A DNA stretch of 12,176 bases from contig URUQ01000028.1 in assembly GCA_900551145.1 (NCBI GenBank), forward strand, positions 1-12,176, written 5' to 3'. Origin of the DNA: an uncultured Eubacteriales bacterium. GTDB taxonomy: Bacteria > Bacillota > Clostridia > Christensenellales > CAG-917. Under the pieces are notes generated by a model. That model worked only from the letters and a program-made list of their open reading frames with translations, did no database searches and was not told the DNA's origin. This document shows, piece by piece, positions 5,677-12,176 of this stretch. The stretch's first letter is position 1, and every line of letters starts with the position of its first letter. The translations under genes and the position numbers were made by a program.

Positions 5677-5970
5677 TCAGATCTCTATATGTTCGATATC
5701 ATCGCGCGGAGAACGTCTGTAAATCACCACTTTGTTGCCGATTGCCGTAACGGGTTCTGCACCCGTAAGTCCGCAAATGGCGTTCAAGACGGTTTTTGCG
5801 TCCGTTTCCGCATTGCGAAGAACGGATATTTTGATAAGCTCGTGCAAATCGAGGGCAGTGGAGATATCCAAAATTTGGTTGTCGTTGATGCCGTTTTTGC
5901 CGATTTGGAAGATTGGATTTATTTGTTGCGCCATACTGCGAAGGCGCGCGCGTTGTGAACTTGTAATCAT
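5677..5970 (-). CDS. yhbY: YhbY family CRM-domain RNA-binding protein
   Basis: This is a single CRM (CRS1-YhbY) domain protein associated in other bacteria with pre-50S ribosomal particles. The 97-aa length equals that of E. coli YhbY. Visible features are the N-terminal SSQRARLRSMAQ helix, QIGKNGI (22-28) carrying the GxxG-type RNA-binding loop, DLHELIKISVL (41-51), ICGLTGAEPV and a final strand IGNKVVIYR (77-85). GAGGT lies 5 nt before the ATG. In Bacillus the homologue yqeI sits between aroE and nadD; here yhbY has only the 60-aa gene behind it and an unrelated transporter before it. Confidence 0.92.
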   Translation of the reverse strand: MITSSQRARLRSMAQQINPIFQIGKNGINDNQILDISTALDLHELIKISVLRNAETDAKTVLNAICGLTGAEPVTAIGNKVVIYRRSPRDDIEHIEI

Positions 5971-5999
5971 ATTTTACCTCTTTGGATTATTGCCTTTGT

Positions 6000-6028
6000 A
6001 TAATAGCACCAAAAGCGCAAAAGAGCAA
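6000..6028 (-). promoter_or_regulatory. Candidate promoter of yhbY
   Basis: On the minus strand, TTGCTC (6028-6023) and TATTAT (6005-6000) are 17 bp apart, with TGC before the -10 (extended -10). The -35 is weak (3/6). The site lies in the 61-bp gap after the cation transporter gene. No terminator is seen between the two, so read-through is also possible. Confidence 0.55.
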
Positions 6029-6031
6029 CCT

Positions 6032-7213
6032 TTACGACATCTTTCTGTCAACGTCTATGACAAAGAAATATTTTGTCTCGTCGTTTCCGAACTCGTTTTG
6101 CATAGCGTTTTGCACGTCGTCGAGCGTGATTTTGCTATCGTAGGGAATAACGACGTCAAAAAGCATATTGGTGTGCGTTTGCCCGCTTACGAGGCGGAAA
6201 TCGTGCAAAGACAAGTTTTCGTCAAGGGCGGAAAGTGCGTTTTGCGCACGCAGTTTGAGCACGGCAAGGTCGGCGTTTTCGGTGTCGACGGGGTCCATAT
6301 GGATATTGAGGCGTATGTGCATCTCATTCCAAAAGTCGTGCTCGATGTTGTCTATGATGTCGTGGCTCTTGGTTATTTCCACGCTCGCGGGCACTTCCAC
6401 GTGAGCGACGACGAAGCAGTGGCTTGCGCCGTAACTGTGCACCACGAGGTCGTGTACGCCGATTACGCCGTCGTAGGAGAGTATCTTTGCAGTTATCTTG
6501 TCCACGAGTTCTTTGGGCGGTTTTTCACCGAGAATAGGGGAGATGGCGTCCTTTAAAAGCAGAACACTCGACACTATTATAAACAGCGATACTGCAATAC
6601 CCATGATGCCGTCCACGCTGACTTTGGGACTGATTTTGTCGCCCGCAACGTCGATGACGATTGTGGAAATCAAAACCGCAAGGGTGGTCAATACGTCGTT
6701 GCGACTGTCAACCGCGGAGGCTTTGAGCGCACCGCTTCCGATAGCCTTTGAAAAGTCGAGATAGAGGAGCATTTGCACAAGCTTCATCGCGATTGCCACG
6801 CCCAGCACTATATACGTGTATACGCTGACGGTGACTTGCTCGGGCGTTATGCACTTTTCGATAGAGGACTTAAAGAGCATTATGCCGATAAAAAGCACCA
6901 CCACCGACACGAACAGAGAAGCGATATATTCGTATCTTGCGTGTCCAAAGGGGTGGTCTTTGTCGGGCGGTGCGGCGGATAGCTTGAATCCTACGAGCGT
7001 TACTACGCTGCTGCCTGCGTCCGACAAGTTGTTGATTGCGTCGGCAACAATGGTGATACTGTTGCCTATAAGACCTATCGCAAGCTTGAACGCAAACAAA
7101 ATCGCGTTGGTAACTATGCCGAAAATGCCCGCGGATAAGCCGTAGCGAGTGCGCACTTTCGGGTTTTGCGTGTCTTGATAGTCTTTGACAAAGAGTTTGC
7201 GTATAAATTTCAT
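6032..7213 (-). CDS. Cation diffusion facilitator, probable Mn(II) exporter
   Basis: This is a CDF-family metal/proton antiporter in the cytoplasmic membrane. The 393 aa hold six membrane helices (within about 28-225) and a cytosolic C-terminal domain (about 235-320) typical of YiiP-like proteins, plus a further ~70 residues. The transport site by alignment is N61-x3-D65 in helix 2 (NNLSDAGSS) and D169-x3-D173 in helix 5 (AVDSRND). HPFGHARYE (87-95) is the family loop. Zinc CDFs have His in helix 5; Asp there, with Asn or Asp in helix 2, is typical of manganese exporters such as MntE. Mn is therefore inferred, not shown. The Shine-Dalgarno is weak (AAGG). The gene lies 65 bp after potD with no terminator between them, so it may be the distal gene of the pot transcript. 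Confidence 0.9.
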   Translation of the reverse strand: MKFIRKLFVKDYQDTQNPKVRTRYGLSAGIFGIVTNAILFAFKLAIGLIGNSITIVADAINNLSDAGSSVVTLVGFKLSAAPPDKDHPFGHARYEYIASLFVSVVVLFIGIMLFKSSIEKCITPEQVTVSVYTYIVLGVAIAMKLVQMLLYLDFSKAIGSGALKASAVDSRNDVLTTLAVLISTIVIDVAGDKISPKVSVDGIMGIAVSLFIIVSSVLLLKDAISPILGEKPPKELVDKITAKILSYDGVIGVHDLVVHSYGASHCFVVAHVEVPASVEITKSHDIIDNIEHDFWNEMHIRLNIHMDPVDTENADLAVLKLRAQNALSALDENLSLHDFRLVSGQTHTNMLFDVVIPYDSKITLDDVQNAMQNEFGNDETKYFFVIDVDRKMS

Positions 7214-7225
7214 AATTTAGCCTTG

Positions 7226-7246
7226 TTTTATGCTTATTTTATGCTT
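7226..7246 (-). repeat. Tandem AAGCATAAAA repeat upstream of the CDF gene
   Basis: The 10-mer AAGCATAAAA occurs twice with an 11-bp period (plus-strand TTTTATGCTT at 7226-7235 and 7237-7246), 13 bp before the transporter start codon. It may be a regulator site or a simple AT-rich tandem. No good -35/-10 pair can be placed here. Confidence 0.6.
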
Positions 7247-7278
7247 GATTTTGCTATTATCTCTGTGATTATTTCGCT

Positions 7279-8751
7279 TTATTGTTTTAGTTTGCGCGGT
7301 CTGCGTTTAAGGGCTTGAACCGCAAAGTACGTGCCGACGCAAAGTCCCACCGCGCCAACGATTGCAAGGATTATATACCAAAGATTTACATCGACGGTCG
7401 CGCCGGATTTTGCTCTTTGCCACATATTGACGACGACGTCGTTGCGGTCTGCAAAATCACGCATAACGCCGAGCGTTTCGTTGATTTCCGGATAGCGTCC
7501 CTCGTCCTCGAAGTAACTTTCGTCGTCAAAATCGTCGAGATATTCGCAGTCTATGAGGTACTGAAGAACGTCTTGGTCCGCTTTAAGCAAGTTTTTGTCC
7601 GCTGCCGAGGTATAGCCGATTGCCACGGAGTTGCGCACGGAACTCATAGGACGGCACATATAGTCGATAAACATCATAGCGGCAAGCTTGTTGTTGACGC
7701 TCGTCGGAATACACCAACCGTCGTACCAAATGTTGCTTGCGACCTTGGGGACGTAGTAGCCGAGTTGATAGGTGTCAGTTTCCTCGTCATAACCGCCTTC
7801 CTCGATTGCCCAAAGCGCGTCACCGCTCCAAGCAAAGTCCGCATAAACGATCTCGTTGATCATATCGTCTTTGCCGAAGTCCACTTCGTATCCGGAGATA
7901 TGTTCTCTTTGAGCGGTAAGCACTTTTTCCGCTGCAGCAACCATTTCGTCGTCCGTGCAGTTGATGAGTTGTTGGACGGTGTAGTCCTTGTACTTTTCGG
8001 GGAGGAGGTTGTATTCGTACATATAGAAGATTGCCGCCGCGTAAGTGTCGCGCACACTGTCCTTCATAAGTATCTTATTTTCGAGACGCTCGTTTTGTTG
8101 CACGTTCCAAAGCACGCCCCAGCCGTACTCTTCCAATTCTTCGAGGCTCACGACTGACGTATTGTACAAAATACCGAGTGTGCCGTACATATAGGGAACC
8201 ATAAAATCGGTCATATCGTAAGTATTGCCGTCCTTTGCTTTGATAGAGCCGAACATGCTTGCGATGACGTTCATAATGTCGGGATTGATATTGCCCCAAC
8301 TTGCGTGATCGTCACTTAAACTGCTCATTGCATCAAGTGAAATGCCGTATTGCGTAAGTTGGCTTTCAAGTTCCTTTTTGATTTCCTTATGGCTCACAAG
8401 GCAACCCGCAACCAAAAGTTTTTCGATTGCGTATTCGCTCGGGCATATCAAATCCACTTTGGCGTCACCTTTGAGAACTTTGGTCATCATGGTTTCGTTG
8501 GTGTCGAAAGTGGTGTAAGTAATAGTGAGTTTACGTCCCGTTTTTTCTTTGTAATAGGCTGCAAATTCGTCAAGGAGGGTGTTGCCGTCATCGTCTCTTT
8601 CAGCGTCGATATAGTCTTCCCAGTTGTATATGACGAGACGATCCCCGCTCGAAGACGAGCCGTCGGAAGCGTCGTTGCACGCAACGAGCGTGGGAAGCAA
8701 TACTAATGAGAGAAGAAGGACGAGAAGTATGAATTTTGCAATGCGTTTCAT
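7279..8751 (-). CDS. potD: Polyamine ABC transporter substrate-binding lipoprotein with C-terminal membrane helix
   Basis: This is the extracellular receptor of the PotABCD spermidine/putrescine importer. It has 490 aa, against about 350 for typical PotD. The signal peptide ends in lipobox LVAC with C25 lipidated. IYNWEDYID (41-49) matches the start of the PotD fold. Residues aligning with polyamine contacts of E. coli PotD are W44, D231 (KDSVRD), W308 (AWSGDALWA), W342 and D344 (WYDGW). IGY near 388-390 also matches. Two things are odd. There are several extra segments, including an acidic stretch around 412-430. After the binding domain a hydrophobic helix (about 457-480) precedes a basic tail (LKRRPRKLKQ), which would anchor the C-terminus in the membrane as well. 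The start has AGGAGG 7 nt upstream and overlaps the potC stop as ATGA. Confidence 0.92.
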   Translation of the reverse strand: MKRIAKFILLVLLLSLVLLPTLVACNDASDGSSSSGDRLVIYNWEDYIDAERDDDGNTLLDEFAAYYKEKTGRKLTITYTTFDTNETMMTKVLKGDAKVDLICPSEYAIEKLLVAGCLVSHKEIKKELESQLTQYGISLDAMSSLSDDHASWGNINPDIMNVIASMFGSIKAKDGNTYDMTDFMVPYMYGTLGILYNTSVVSLEELEEYGWGVLWNVQQNERLENKILMKDSVRDTYAAAIFYMYEYNLLPEKYKDYTVQQLINCTDDEMVAAAEKVLTAQREHISGYEVDFGKDDMINEIVYADFAWSGDALWAIEEGGYDEETDTYQLGYYVPKVASNIWYDGWCIPTSVNNKLAAMMFIDYMCRPMSSVRNSVAIGYTSAADKNLLKADQDVLQYLIDCEYLDDFDDESYFEDEGRYPEINETLGVMRDFADRNDVVVNMWQRAKSGATVDVNLWYIILAIVGAVGLCVGTYFAVQALKRRPRKLKQ

Positions 8752-9575
8752 TGTACCGCCTCCTGATTCTTTTTCTTTTCACGAGAGATTTTTGCGAGGT
8801 TGATTGAAAGCACCGCCGCAAGCACTATCACGAATATAATTGAGAAAATCGCATACCAGAAGGGTTCCAGACCTTGCACGCGCGCGTCCGAATAAATGTA
8901 AGTGGAAAGCGTGTTGATGCCGGTTGCCGCGCCCTTGTTGATTTGGGTGATGATGAAGTCGTCCATAGACATAATAAACGCCATTACGAAACCGCTTACT
9001 ATACCGGGTGTGATAATTGGGATAAGCACCTTTACGAGAGCTTTGAACGGGTTTGCGCCAAGGTCGAGAGCCGCTTCGTAAATGTTGGGGTCCATAGATT
9101 CGAGCTTTGGCAAAACGCTCAAAACGACGTATGGTGTGCAGAATGCGATGTGCGCGATTATGAGGCGCAAATAGCCCTCGGGGAATGCGAACGTCACGAA
9201 GAACACCATCATAGAAACCGCCATAACGATTTCGCTGTTGATGATGGGGAATTGGTTGACGTTTTCCACTATTCTGCGCATACGCTTGCCGAGGTTGAAT
9301 ATACCTATCGAGGCAAACGTACCCATAATCGTTGCAATCACGGAAGATATGCTTGCGATGATAAACGTGTTGGCAATCGCGCTCCAAAGTTCGGGCGATT
9401 TGTCTGACTTGAAAATGGACACGTACGCCTCGAAACTGAATCCGTTGTCGAAGTTGAAGTTGGAACTGTTGGAGAAAGAGTAAATTATCAAGAGGATAAT
9501 CGGCGCATACAAAATCGCGAGGATTATCAAAAGATAGAACTTCTCGAAAAAGCCTCTTATTTTGTCTTTTACCAT
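8748..9575 (-). CDS. potC: Polyamine ABC transporter permease PotC
   Basis: This is the second membrane subunit of the importer, 275 aa with six predicted helices (first at about 13-33). It carries the permease EAA loop that docks to the ATPase: EAALDLGANPFKAL from residue 167, followed by LIPIITPGI. SMDDFIITQ (203-211) is also typical of PotC. The start at 9575 is chosen because AAGGAGG lies 5 nt upstream. A longer reading to 9806 would run antiparallel-like arginine/histidine-rich sequence inside potB and is rejected. It overlaps potB by 7 nt and potD by 4 nt, so the genes are translationally coupled. Confidence 0.94.
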   Translation of the reverse strand: MVKDKIRGFFEKFYLLIILAILYAPIILLIIYSFSNSSNFNFDNGFSFEAYVSIFKSDKSPELWSAIANTFIIASISSVIATIMGTFASIGIFNLGKRMRRIVENVNQFPIINSEIVMAVSMMVFFVTFAFPEGYLRLIIAHIAFCTPYVVLSVLPKLESMDPNIYEAALDLGANPFKALVKVLIPIITPGIVSGFVMAFIMSMDDFIITQINKGAATGINTLSTYIYSDARVQGLEPFWYAIFSIIFVIVLAAVLSINLAKISREKKKNQEAVQ

Positions 9576-10369
9576 AACGACCTCCTTACAGCGTTGCTGT
9601 TGCGATTGAACTTGTTCATCACGAAGTTGGATATGAGAACGAATATAAGCATAACGATGCTCATTATAGATCCGACGCCGTACATGCCTTGCTCGAAACT
9701 CAATTGAATGGAGTCGCCAAAGAGGAATATCTTGCCGTTGGAGAGCAATTGCGATATGGCGTAAGTGGAGATGGTGGGGATAAACACCATTGTTATACCG
9801 CTGCATATTCCGCTGAGGGAGAGGGGAAGCGTCGTCTTGAAGAACACGGTCGCCTTGTCCGCGCCGAGGTCTTGCGCCGCCTCGATATAGCTCTTGTCAA
9901 TACCCGAAAGCGTCGTGTGAAGAGGAAGTATCATAAAAGGCAGATAGTTGTACACCATACCGAAGATGACAGTCCCCATACCCAGTTCCACGCCTAGCGC
10001 AATAAAAATCGCTTTGGTGGCAAGCGTGCGGATAAGGAAATTTACGCCCATAGGTATGACGTAAAGCAACACGAGGATTTTCCCGCTGGAATACTTTGAG
10101 AGTATGTACGCAACGGGATATCCGAGCAGTAGGCAAAGCGCGGTGGTTATTATGCCCACGAGAAGCGAGTTGCCAAGCACTACAAGACTCGACTTCGAGG
10201 AGAAGAACATCTTGAAGTTTTCAAAAGTAAGATTGTTGTCGGAGTCCAAGAACGCGTTTACCAAGATAAGCACGAGCGGAATGACAACGAATAGAATGAG
10301 GAAAAGGATGTAGGGAACGCTAAAAGCCTTTTTCGTCAATCTGAATTTTTTGCGAACGATTTTTTTCAC
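9569..10369 (-). CDS. potB: Polyamine ABC transporter permease PotB (GTG start)
   Basis: This is the first membrane subunit of the importer, 266 aa with about six helices (first at 17-39, VPYILFLILFVVIPLVLILV). The EAA loop is EAAQDLGADKATVFFKTTLP near residues 163-182. The start codon is GTG in the GTGA overlap with the potA stop, with AAGGAGG 10 nt upstream inside potA. The basic N-terminus (MKKIVRKKFRLTKK) stays in the cytosol. It pairs with PotC as the heterodimeric channel. Confidence 0.94.
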   Translation of the reverse strand: MKKIVRKKFRLTKKAFSVPYILFLILFVVIPLVLILVNAFLDSDNNLTFENFKMFFSSKSSLVVLGNSLLVGIITTALCLLLGYPVAYILSKYSSGKILVLLYVIPMGVNFLIRTLATKAIFIALGVELGMGTVIFGMVYNYLPFMILPLHTTLSGIDKSYIEAAQDLGADKATVFFKTTLPLSLSGICSGITMVFIPTISTYAISQLLSNGKIFLFGDSIQLSFEQGMYGVGSIMSIVMLIFVLISNFVMNKFNRNSNAVRRSLW

Positions 10370-11997
10370 TCCGCGTCGTCCTCCTTGACTTCGGCGTCGC
10401 TCGATTGAGCGTCTTTCCCTTCGGATTCGCTGATGATTTCCTCAACCGCGTCGAATTTTTCTACTTCTTGATTGCGCGCTTCTTCGATTGCGGCTTGCTC
10501 TTCCGCCGTCAAAGTTTCGTCCTTTACGACTTTTTCTTCTACGACTTCTTCTTCGCTACGCTTTTCAATGATAATCTTTTCAGGCGCAATCTTGATGCCT
10601 ACGCGGTCGCCTTTGAGCCAATCGTCGTCGGTGTCGGCAAAGAAGATATAATGCTCGTCGGTGGAAAGTATCGCTTGATAATAACTGCCTTTATAGATGG
10701 ACGAAAGCACGGTTGCTCCGATTTGTCCGTCTTCCTCGTCGTCGAGGATTTCCACGTCGTCGAAGTCAACGAAGACCTTGACGGGAGTGCCCGTTTCGAG
10801 ATCTGTCTTGCACTCGAAGTCCACACCGCAGATTTCCACGAGGTTTTCACCCGTGATAACGGTGTCGATCTCGTTGATGATGCGAGTTTTGTGCATTATG
10901 TGGAGGTCGAACGGCTTGATGTAAATGCCTACGGTTTCACCGACGTCGTATGTATCGGTGTCGTGCGCCACGATTTCGTTGCCGTTGGCAAGGAGCGTTA
11001 TTTGATAGTGGTCGCCCTTAAACACCGATGAAAGCACTTCCGCCGTGAGAATGGTCTTTTTGTCGTCGACTTTCTTGATTTTGATGTCCTCGGGACGAAT
11101 GATAACGTCGATAGGCTCGTTGCGCTTGAAGCCTTTGTCAACGCACTCGAATACCGTGTCGCAGAACTCCACTTTGTAGTCTTCCAGCATAACGCCCGAA
11201 AGAATGGTACTTTCGCCGATAAAGTCTGCAACGAAAGCGTTTGCGGGCTCGTCGTACACCTTTTCGGGGGACGCGATTTGTTGAATTTCACCAAGGCGCA
11301 TAACCACGATTTTGTCTGACATCGTAAGTGCTTCTTCTTGGTCGTGCGTTACGTAAATAAACGTAATGCCGAGACGCTTGTGCATATCCATAAGTTCGAG
11401 TTGCATATCCTTTCTCATTTTGAGGTCGAGTGCACCGAGCGGTTCGTCGAGAAGCAACACTTCCGGTTCGTTGACAAGAGCGCGTGCGATTGCGACGCGT
11501 TGTTGTTGTCCGCCACTGAGGGAGGACACGTTTCTATGTCCGTAGTCTTCGAGGTCGACCATTTTGAGTGCGTCGTTGACTTTTTCCTTGATTTCCGCCT
11601 TGGTGTACTTTCTGAAAAGTTGCACCGTTTCACCCTTCTTGTTGACTTTCGTGCCGTTGGGGATAACTTTTAGTTTCAATCCGAAGGCAATGTTATTGAA
11701 AACGTTGAGGTGAGGGAAAAGGGCATACTTTTGGAACACCGTGTTGAGAGGGCGTAAGTGCGGAGGGGTATCCGTAATATCTTTGCCGTTGAAGATGATT
11801 TTTCCGCTCGTGGGCATTTCAAAGCCCGCAATCATACGCAAAGTCGTGGTTTTTCCGCAACCCGACGGACCTAAAAGCGTAACAAATTCGCCTCGTTTGA
11901 TGGTGAGGCTGGCGTTTTTGACCACTTGCTTTCCGTCGTACTCTTTGTAGACGTTGCGCAATTCGATGATGTTGTCAACAGGTGTTTTGTTTGTCAT
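10366..11997 (-). CDS. potA: Polyamine ABC transporter ATPase PotA with duplicated regulatory domain and acidic tail
   Basis: This is the ATP-hydrolysing subunit of the importer. It has 543 aa, against about 350-380 in typical PotA. Walker A GPSGCGKT (43-50), Q89, signature LSGGQQQR (160-167), Walker B LLLDEP (181-186) and H218 are all intact, so it should be active. THDQEEALTMSD (217-228) is PotA/MalK-like. Three additions stand out. About 19 extra residues sit in the helical subdomain (about 111-131). The C-terminal regulatory region occurs twice, at about 262-368 and 372-478, each holding a TOBE-like motif: VLSSVFKGDHYQ (321-332) and VLSSIYKGSYYQ (430-441). A tail from 481 to 543 has about 25 Asp/Glu and 6 Lys/Arg. 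GAGGT lies 8 nt before the ATG. The gene leads the potABCD operon. Confidence 0.95.
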   Translation of the reverse strand: MTNKTPVDNIIELRNVYKEYDGKQVVKNASLTIKRGEFVTLLGPSGCGKTTTLRMIAGFEMPTSGKIIFNGKDITDTPPHLRPLNTVFQKYALFPHLNVFNNIAFGLKLKVIPNGTKVNKKGETVQLFRKYTKAEIKEKVNDALKMVDLEDYGHRNVSSLSGGQQQRVAIARALVNEPEVLLLDEPLGALDLKMRKDMQLELMDMHKRLGITFIYVTHDQEEALTMSDKIVVMRLGEIQQIASPEKVYDEPANAFVADFIGESTILSGVMLEDYKVEFCDTVFECVDKGFKRNEPIDVIIRPEDIKIKKVDDKKTILTAEVLSSVFKGDHYQITLLANGNEIVAHDTDTYDVGETVGIYIKPFDLHIMHKTRIINEIDTVITGENLVEICGVDFECKTDLETGTPVKVFVDFDDVEILDDEEDGQIGATVLSSIYKGSYYQAILSTDEHYIFFADTDDDWLKGDRVGIKIAPEKIIIEKRSEEEVVEEKVVKDETLTAEEQAAIEEARNQEVEKFDAVEEIISESEGKDAQSSDAEVKEDDAE

Positions 11998-12013
11998 AGT
12001 ATATAACCTCGTG

Positions 12014-12036
12014 TGATTCTCACCTCGTGAGAAACA
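12014..12036. promoter_or_regulatory. Operator-like dyad in the potA leader
   Basis: TTCTCAC-CTC-GTGAGAA (12017-12033) is a perfect 7-bp inverted repeat. One mismatch further out, TG/CA extends it to 12014-12036. ACCTCGTG also occurs as a direct repeat at 12006-12013 and 12022-12029, 16 bp apart, the first copy covering the potA Shine-Dalgarno. The element could be a repressor site or an mRNA hairpin controlling potA translation. Confidence 0.6.
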
Positions 12037-12056
12037 TTATGTTTTCTTGATTTTTA

Positions 12057-12086
12057 TTTATAAATGCAAATTTCCCCTTTCCTCAA
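12057..12086 (-). promoter_or_regulatory. Candidate promoter of potABCD
   Basis: On the minus strand TTGAGG (12086-12081, 4/6) and TATAAA (12062-12057, 5/6) are 18 bp apart. Transcription would begin near 12050, giving a leader of about 50 nt that contains the dyad at 12014-12036. A second option is CATAAT nearer the gene, with a poor -35. Confidence 0.5.
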
Positions 12087-12176
12087 GGTGTTTTCCCTAT
12101 CGCCGTTCCCCCTCTGCGCTTTGCTTGAGGGAACCCACGACGACCGCGTAGCGGGGGACAACACTCAACGCTCGCA
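12063..12176. repeat. GC-richer non-coding stretch with inverted repeats
   Basis: No ORF is supported here. A 10-bp inverted repeat (12078-12087 with 12124-12133, one G-U pair) encloses a C-rich segment that itself pairs partly (TTCCCCCTC at 12106-12114 with GAGGGAA at 12127-12133). CCGC-GTA-GCGG lies at 12144-12154. Composition differs from the AT-rich pot leader next to it. It resembles dispersed intergenic repeats seen in gut Clostridia, but that is an impression, not a match I can prove. Confidence 0.45.

Noticed and set aside
5732..6556. 274-codon plus-strand frame across yhbY and the CDF gene
   Set aside because: It spans two real minus-strand genes and the gap between them, with no Shine-Dalgarno or domain; a shadow frame.
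7214..7278. Manganese (yybP-ykoY) riboswitch before the CDF gene
   Set aside because: The gap is only 65 bp and AT-rich, with no conserved paired junction; it is too short for this riboswitch.
7315..8157. 280-codon plus-strand frame inside potD
   Set aside because: It is antisense to potD, whose lipobox and polyamine-contact residues are clear; no start signals.
9576..9806. Upstream extension of potC by 77 codons
   Set aside because: The extra sequence is His/Arg-rich out-of-frame translation of potB; the start at 9575 has AAGGAGG at the right distance.

Overview
The window looks like a piece of an uncultured low-to-moderate GC Gram-positive bacterium, most probably a gut-type Clostridia/Bacillota lineage. 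The basis is strong GGAGG-type ribosome binding sites, two lipoproteins with Gram-positive-style lipoboxes, sigma-A promoters with extended -10 elements, potABCD order, and a Bacillota-flavoured ThyA and DHFR. This is inference; no rRNA or marker phylogeny is available. The first 13 bases match the 3' end of the Tn5/Nextera mosaic end, so the left edge is probably a contig end with adapter left on.

Layout: (1) 44-3231, minus strand: an intracellular family 2 glycoside hydrolase with its own promoter, then thymidylate synthase (thyA) and dihydrofolate reductase (folA), which form a dTMP/folate pair. A perfect 13-bp hairpin lies between the hydrolase and thyA. (2) 3316-3991, plus strand: a divergent near-consensus promoter, a YfcE-type phosphodiesterase and a clear intrinsic terminator. 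(3) 4018-5464, plus strand: an AT-rich island. An array of GACAA boxes with 10-bp period and a dyad precede a candidate extended -10 promoter and a GNRA-capped 5' hairpin. The genes are a cysteine-cluster lipoprotein of unknown function and a 45-aa ORF that looks like a tiny secreted peptide. The island closes with a UUCG-loop terminator that probably works in both directions. (4) 5493-6028, minus strand: the CRM-domain RNA-binding protein YhbY, translationally coupled to an unknown 60-aa charged protein. (5) 6032-7213, minus strand: a cation diffusion facilitator whose transport-site residues (Asn/Asp and Asp/Asp) resemble Mn exporters. (6) 7279-11997, minus strand: a tightly overlapping potABCD polyamine ABC importer operon. 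(7) 11998-12176: the pot leader with an operator-like dyad, and a GC-richer non-coding stretch with inverted repeats.

The pot operon is complete and the polyamine-contact residues of PotD appear conserved, but two parts are unusual. PotA carries a duplicated ~107-residue regulatory domain plus a ~63-residue acidic tail. PotD has, besides its lipid anchor, a C-terminal transmembrane helix with a basic cytoplasmic tail. The least explained segment is the lipoprotein/micropeptide island at 4018-5464, which has its own promoter-like region and terminator and no recognisable family. It is the best candidate here for something undescribed.
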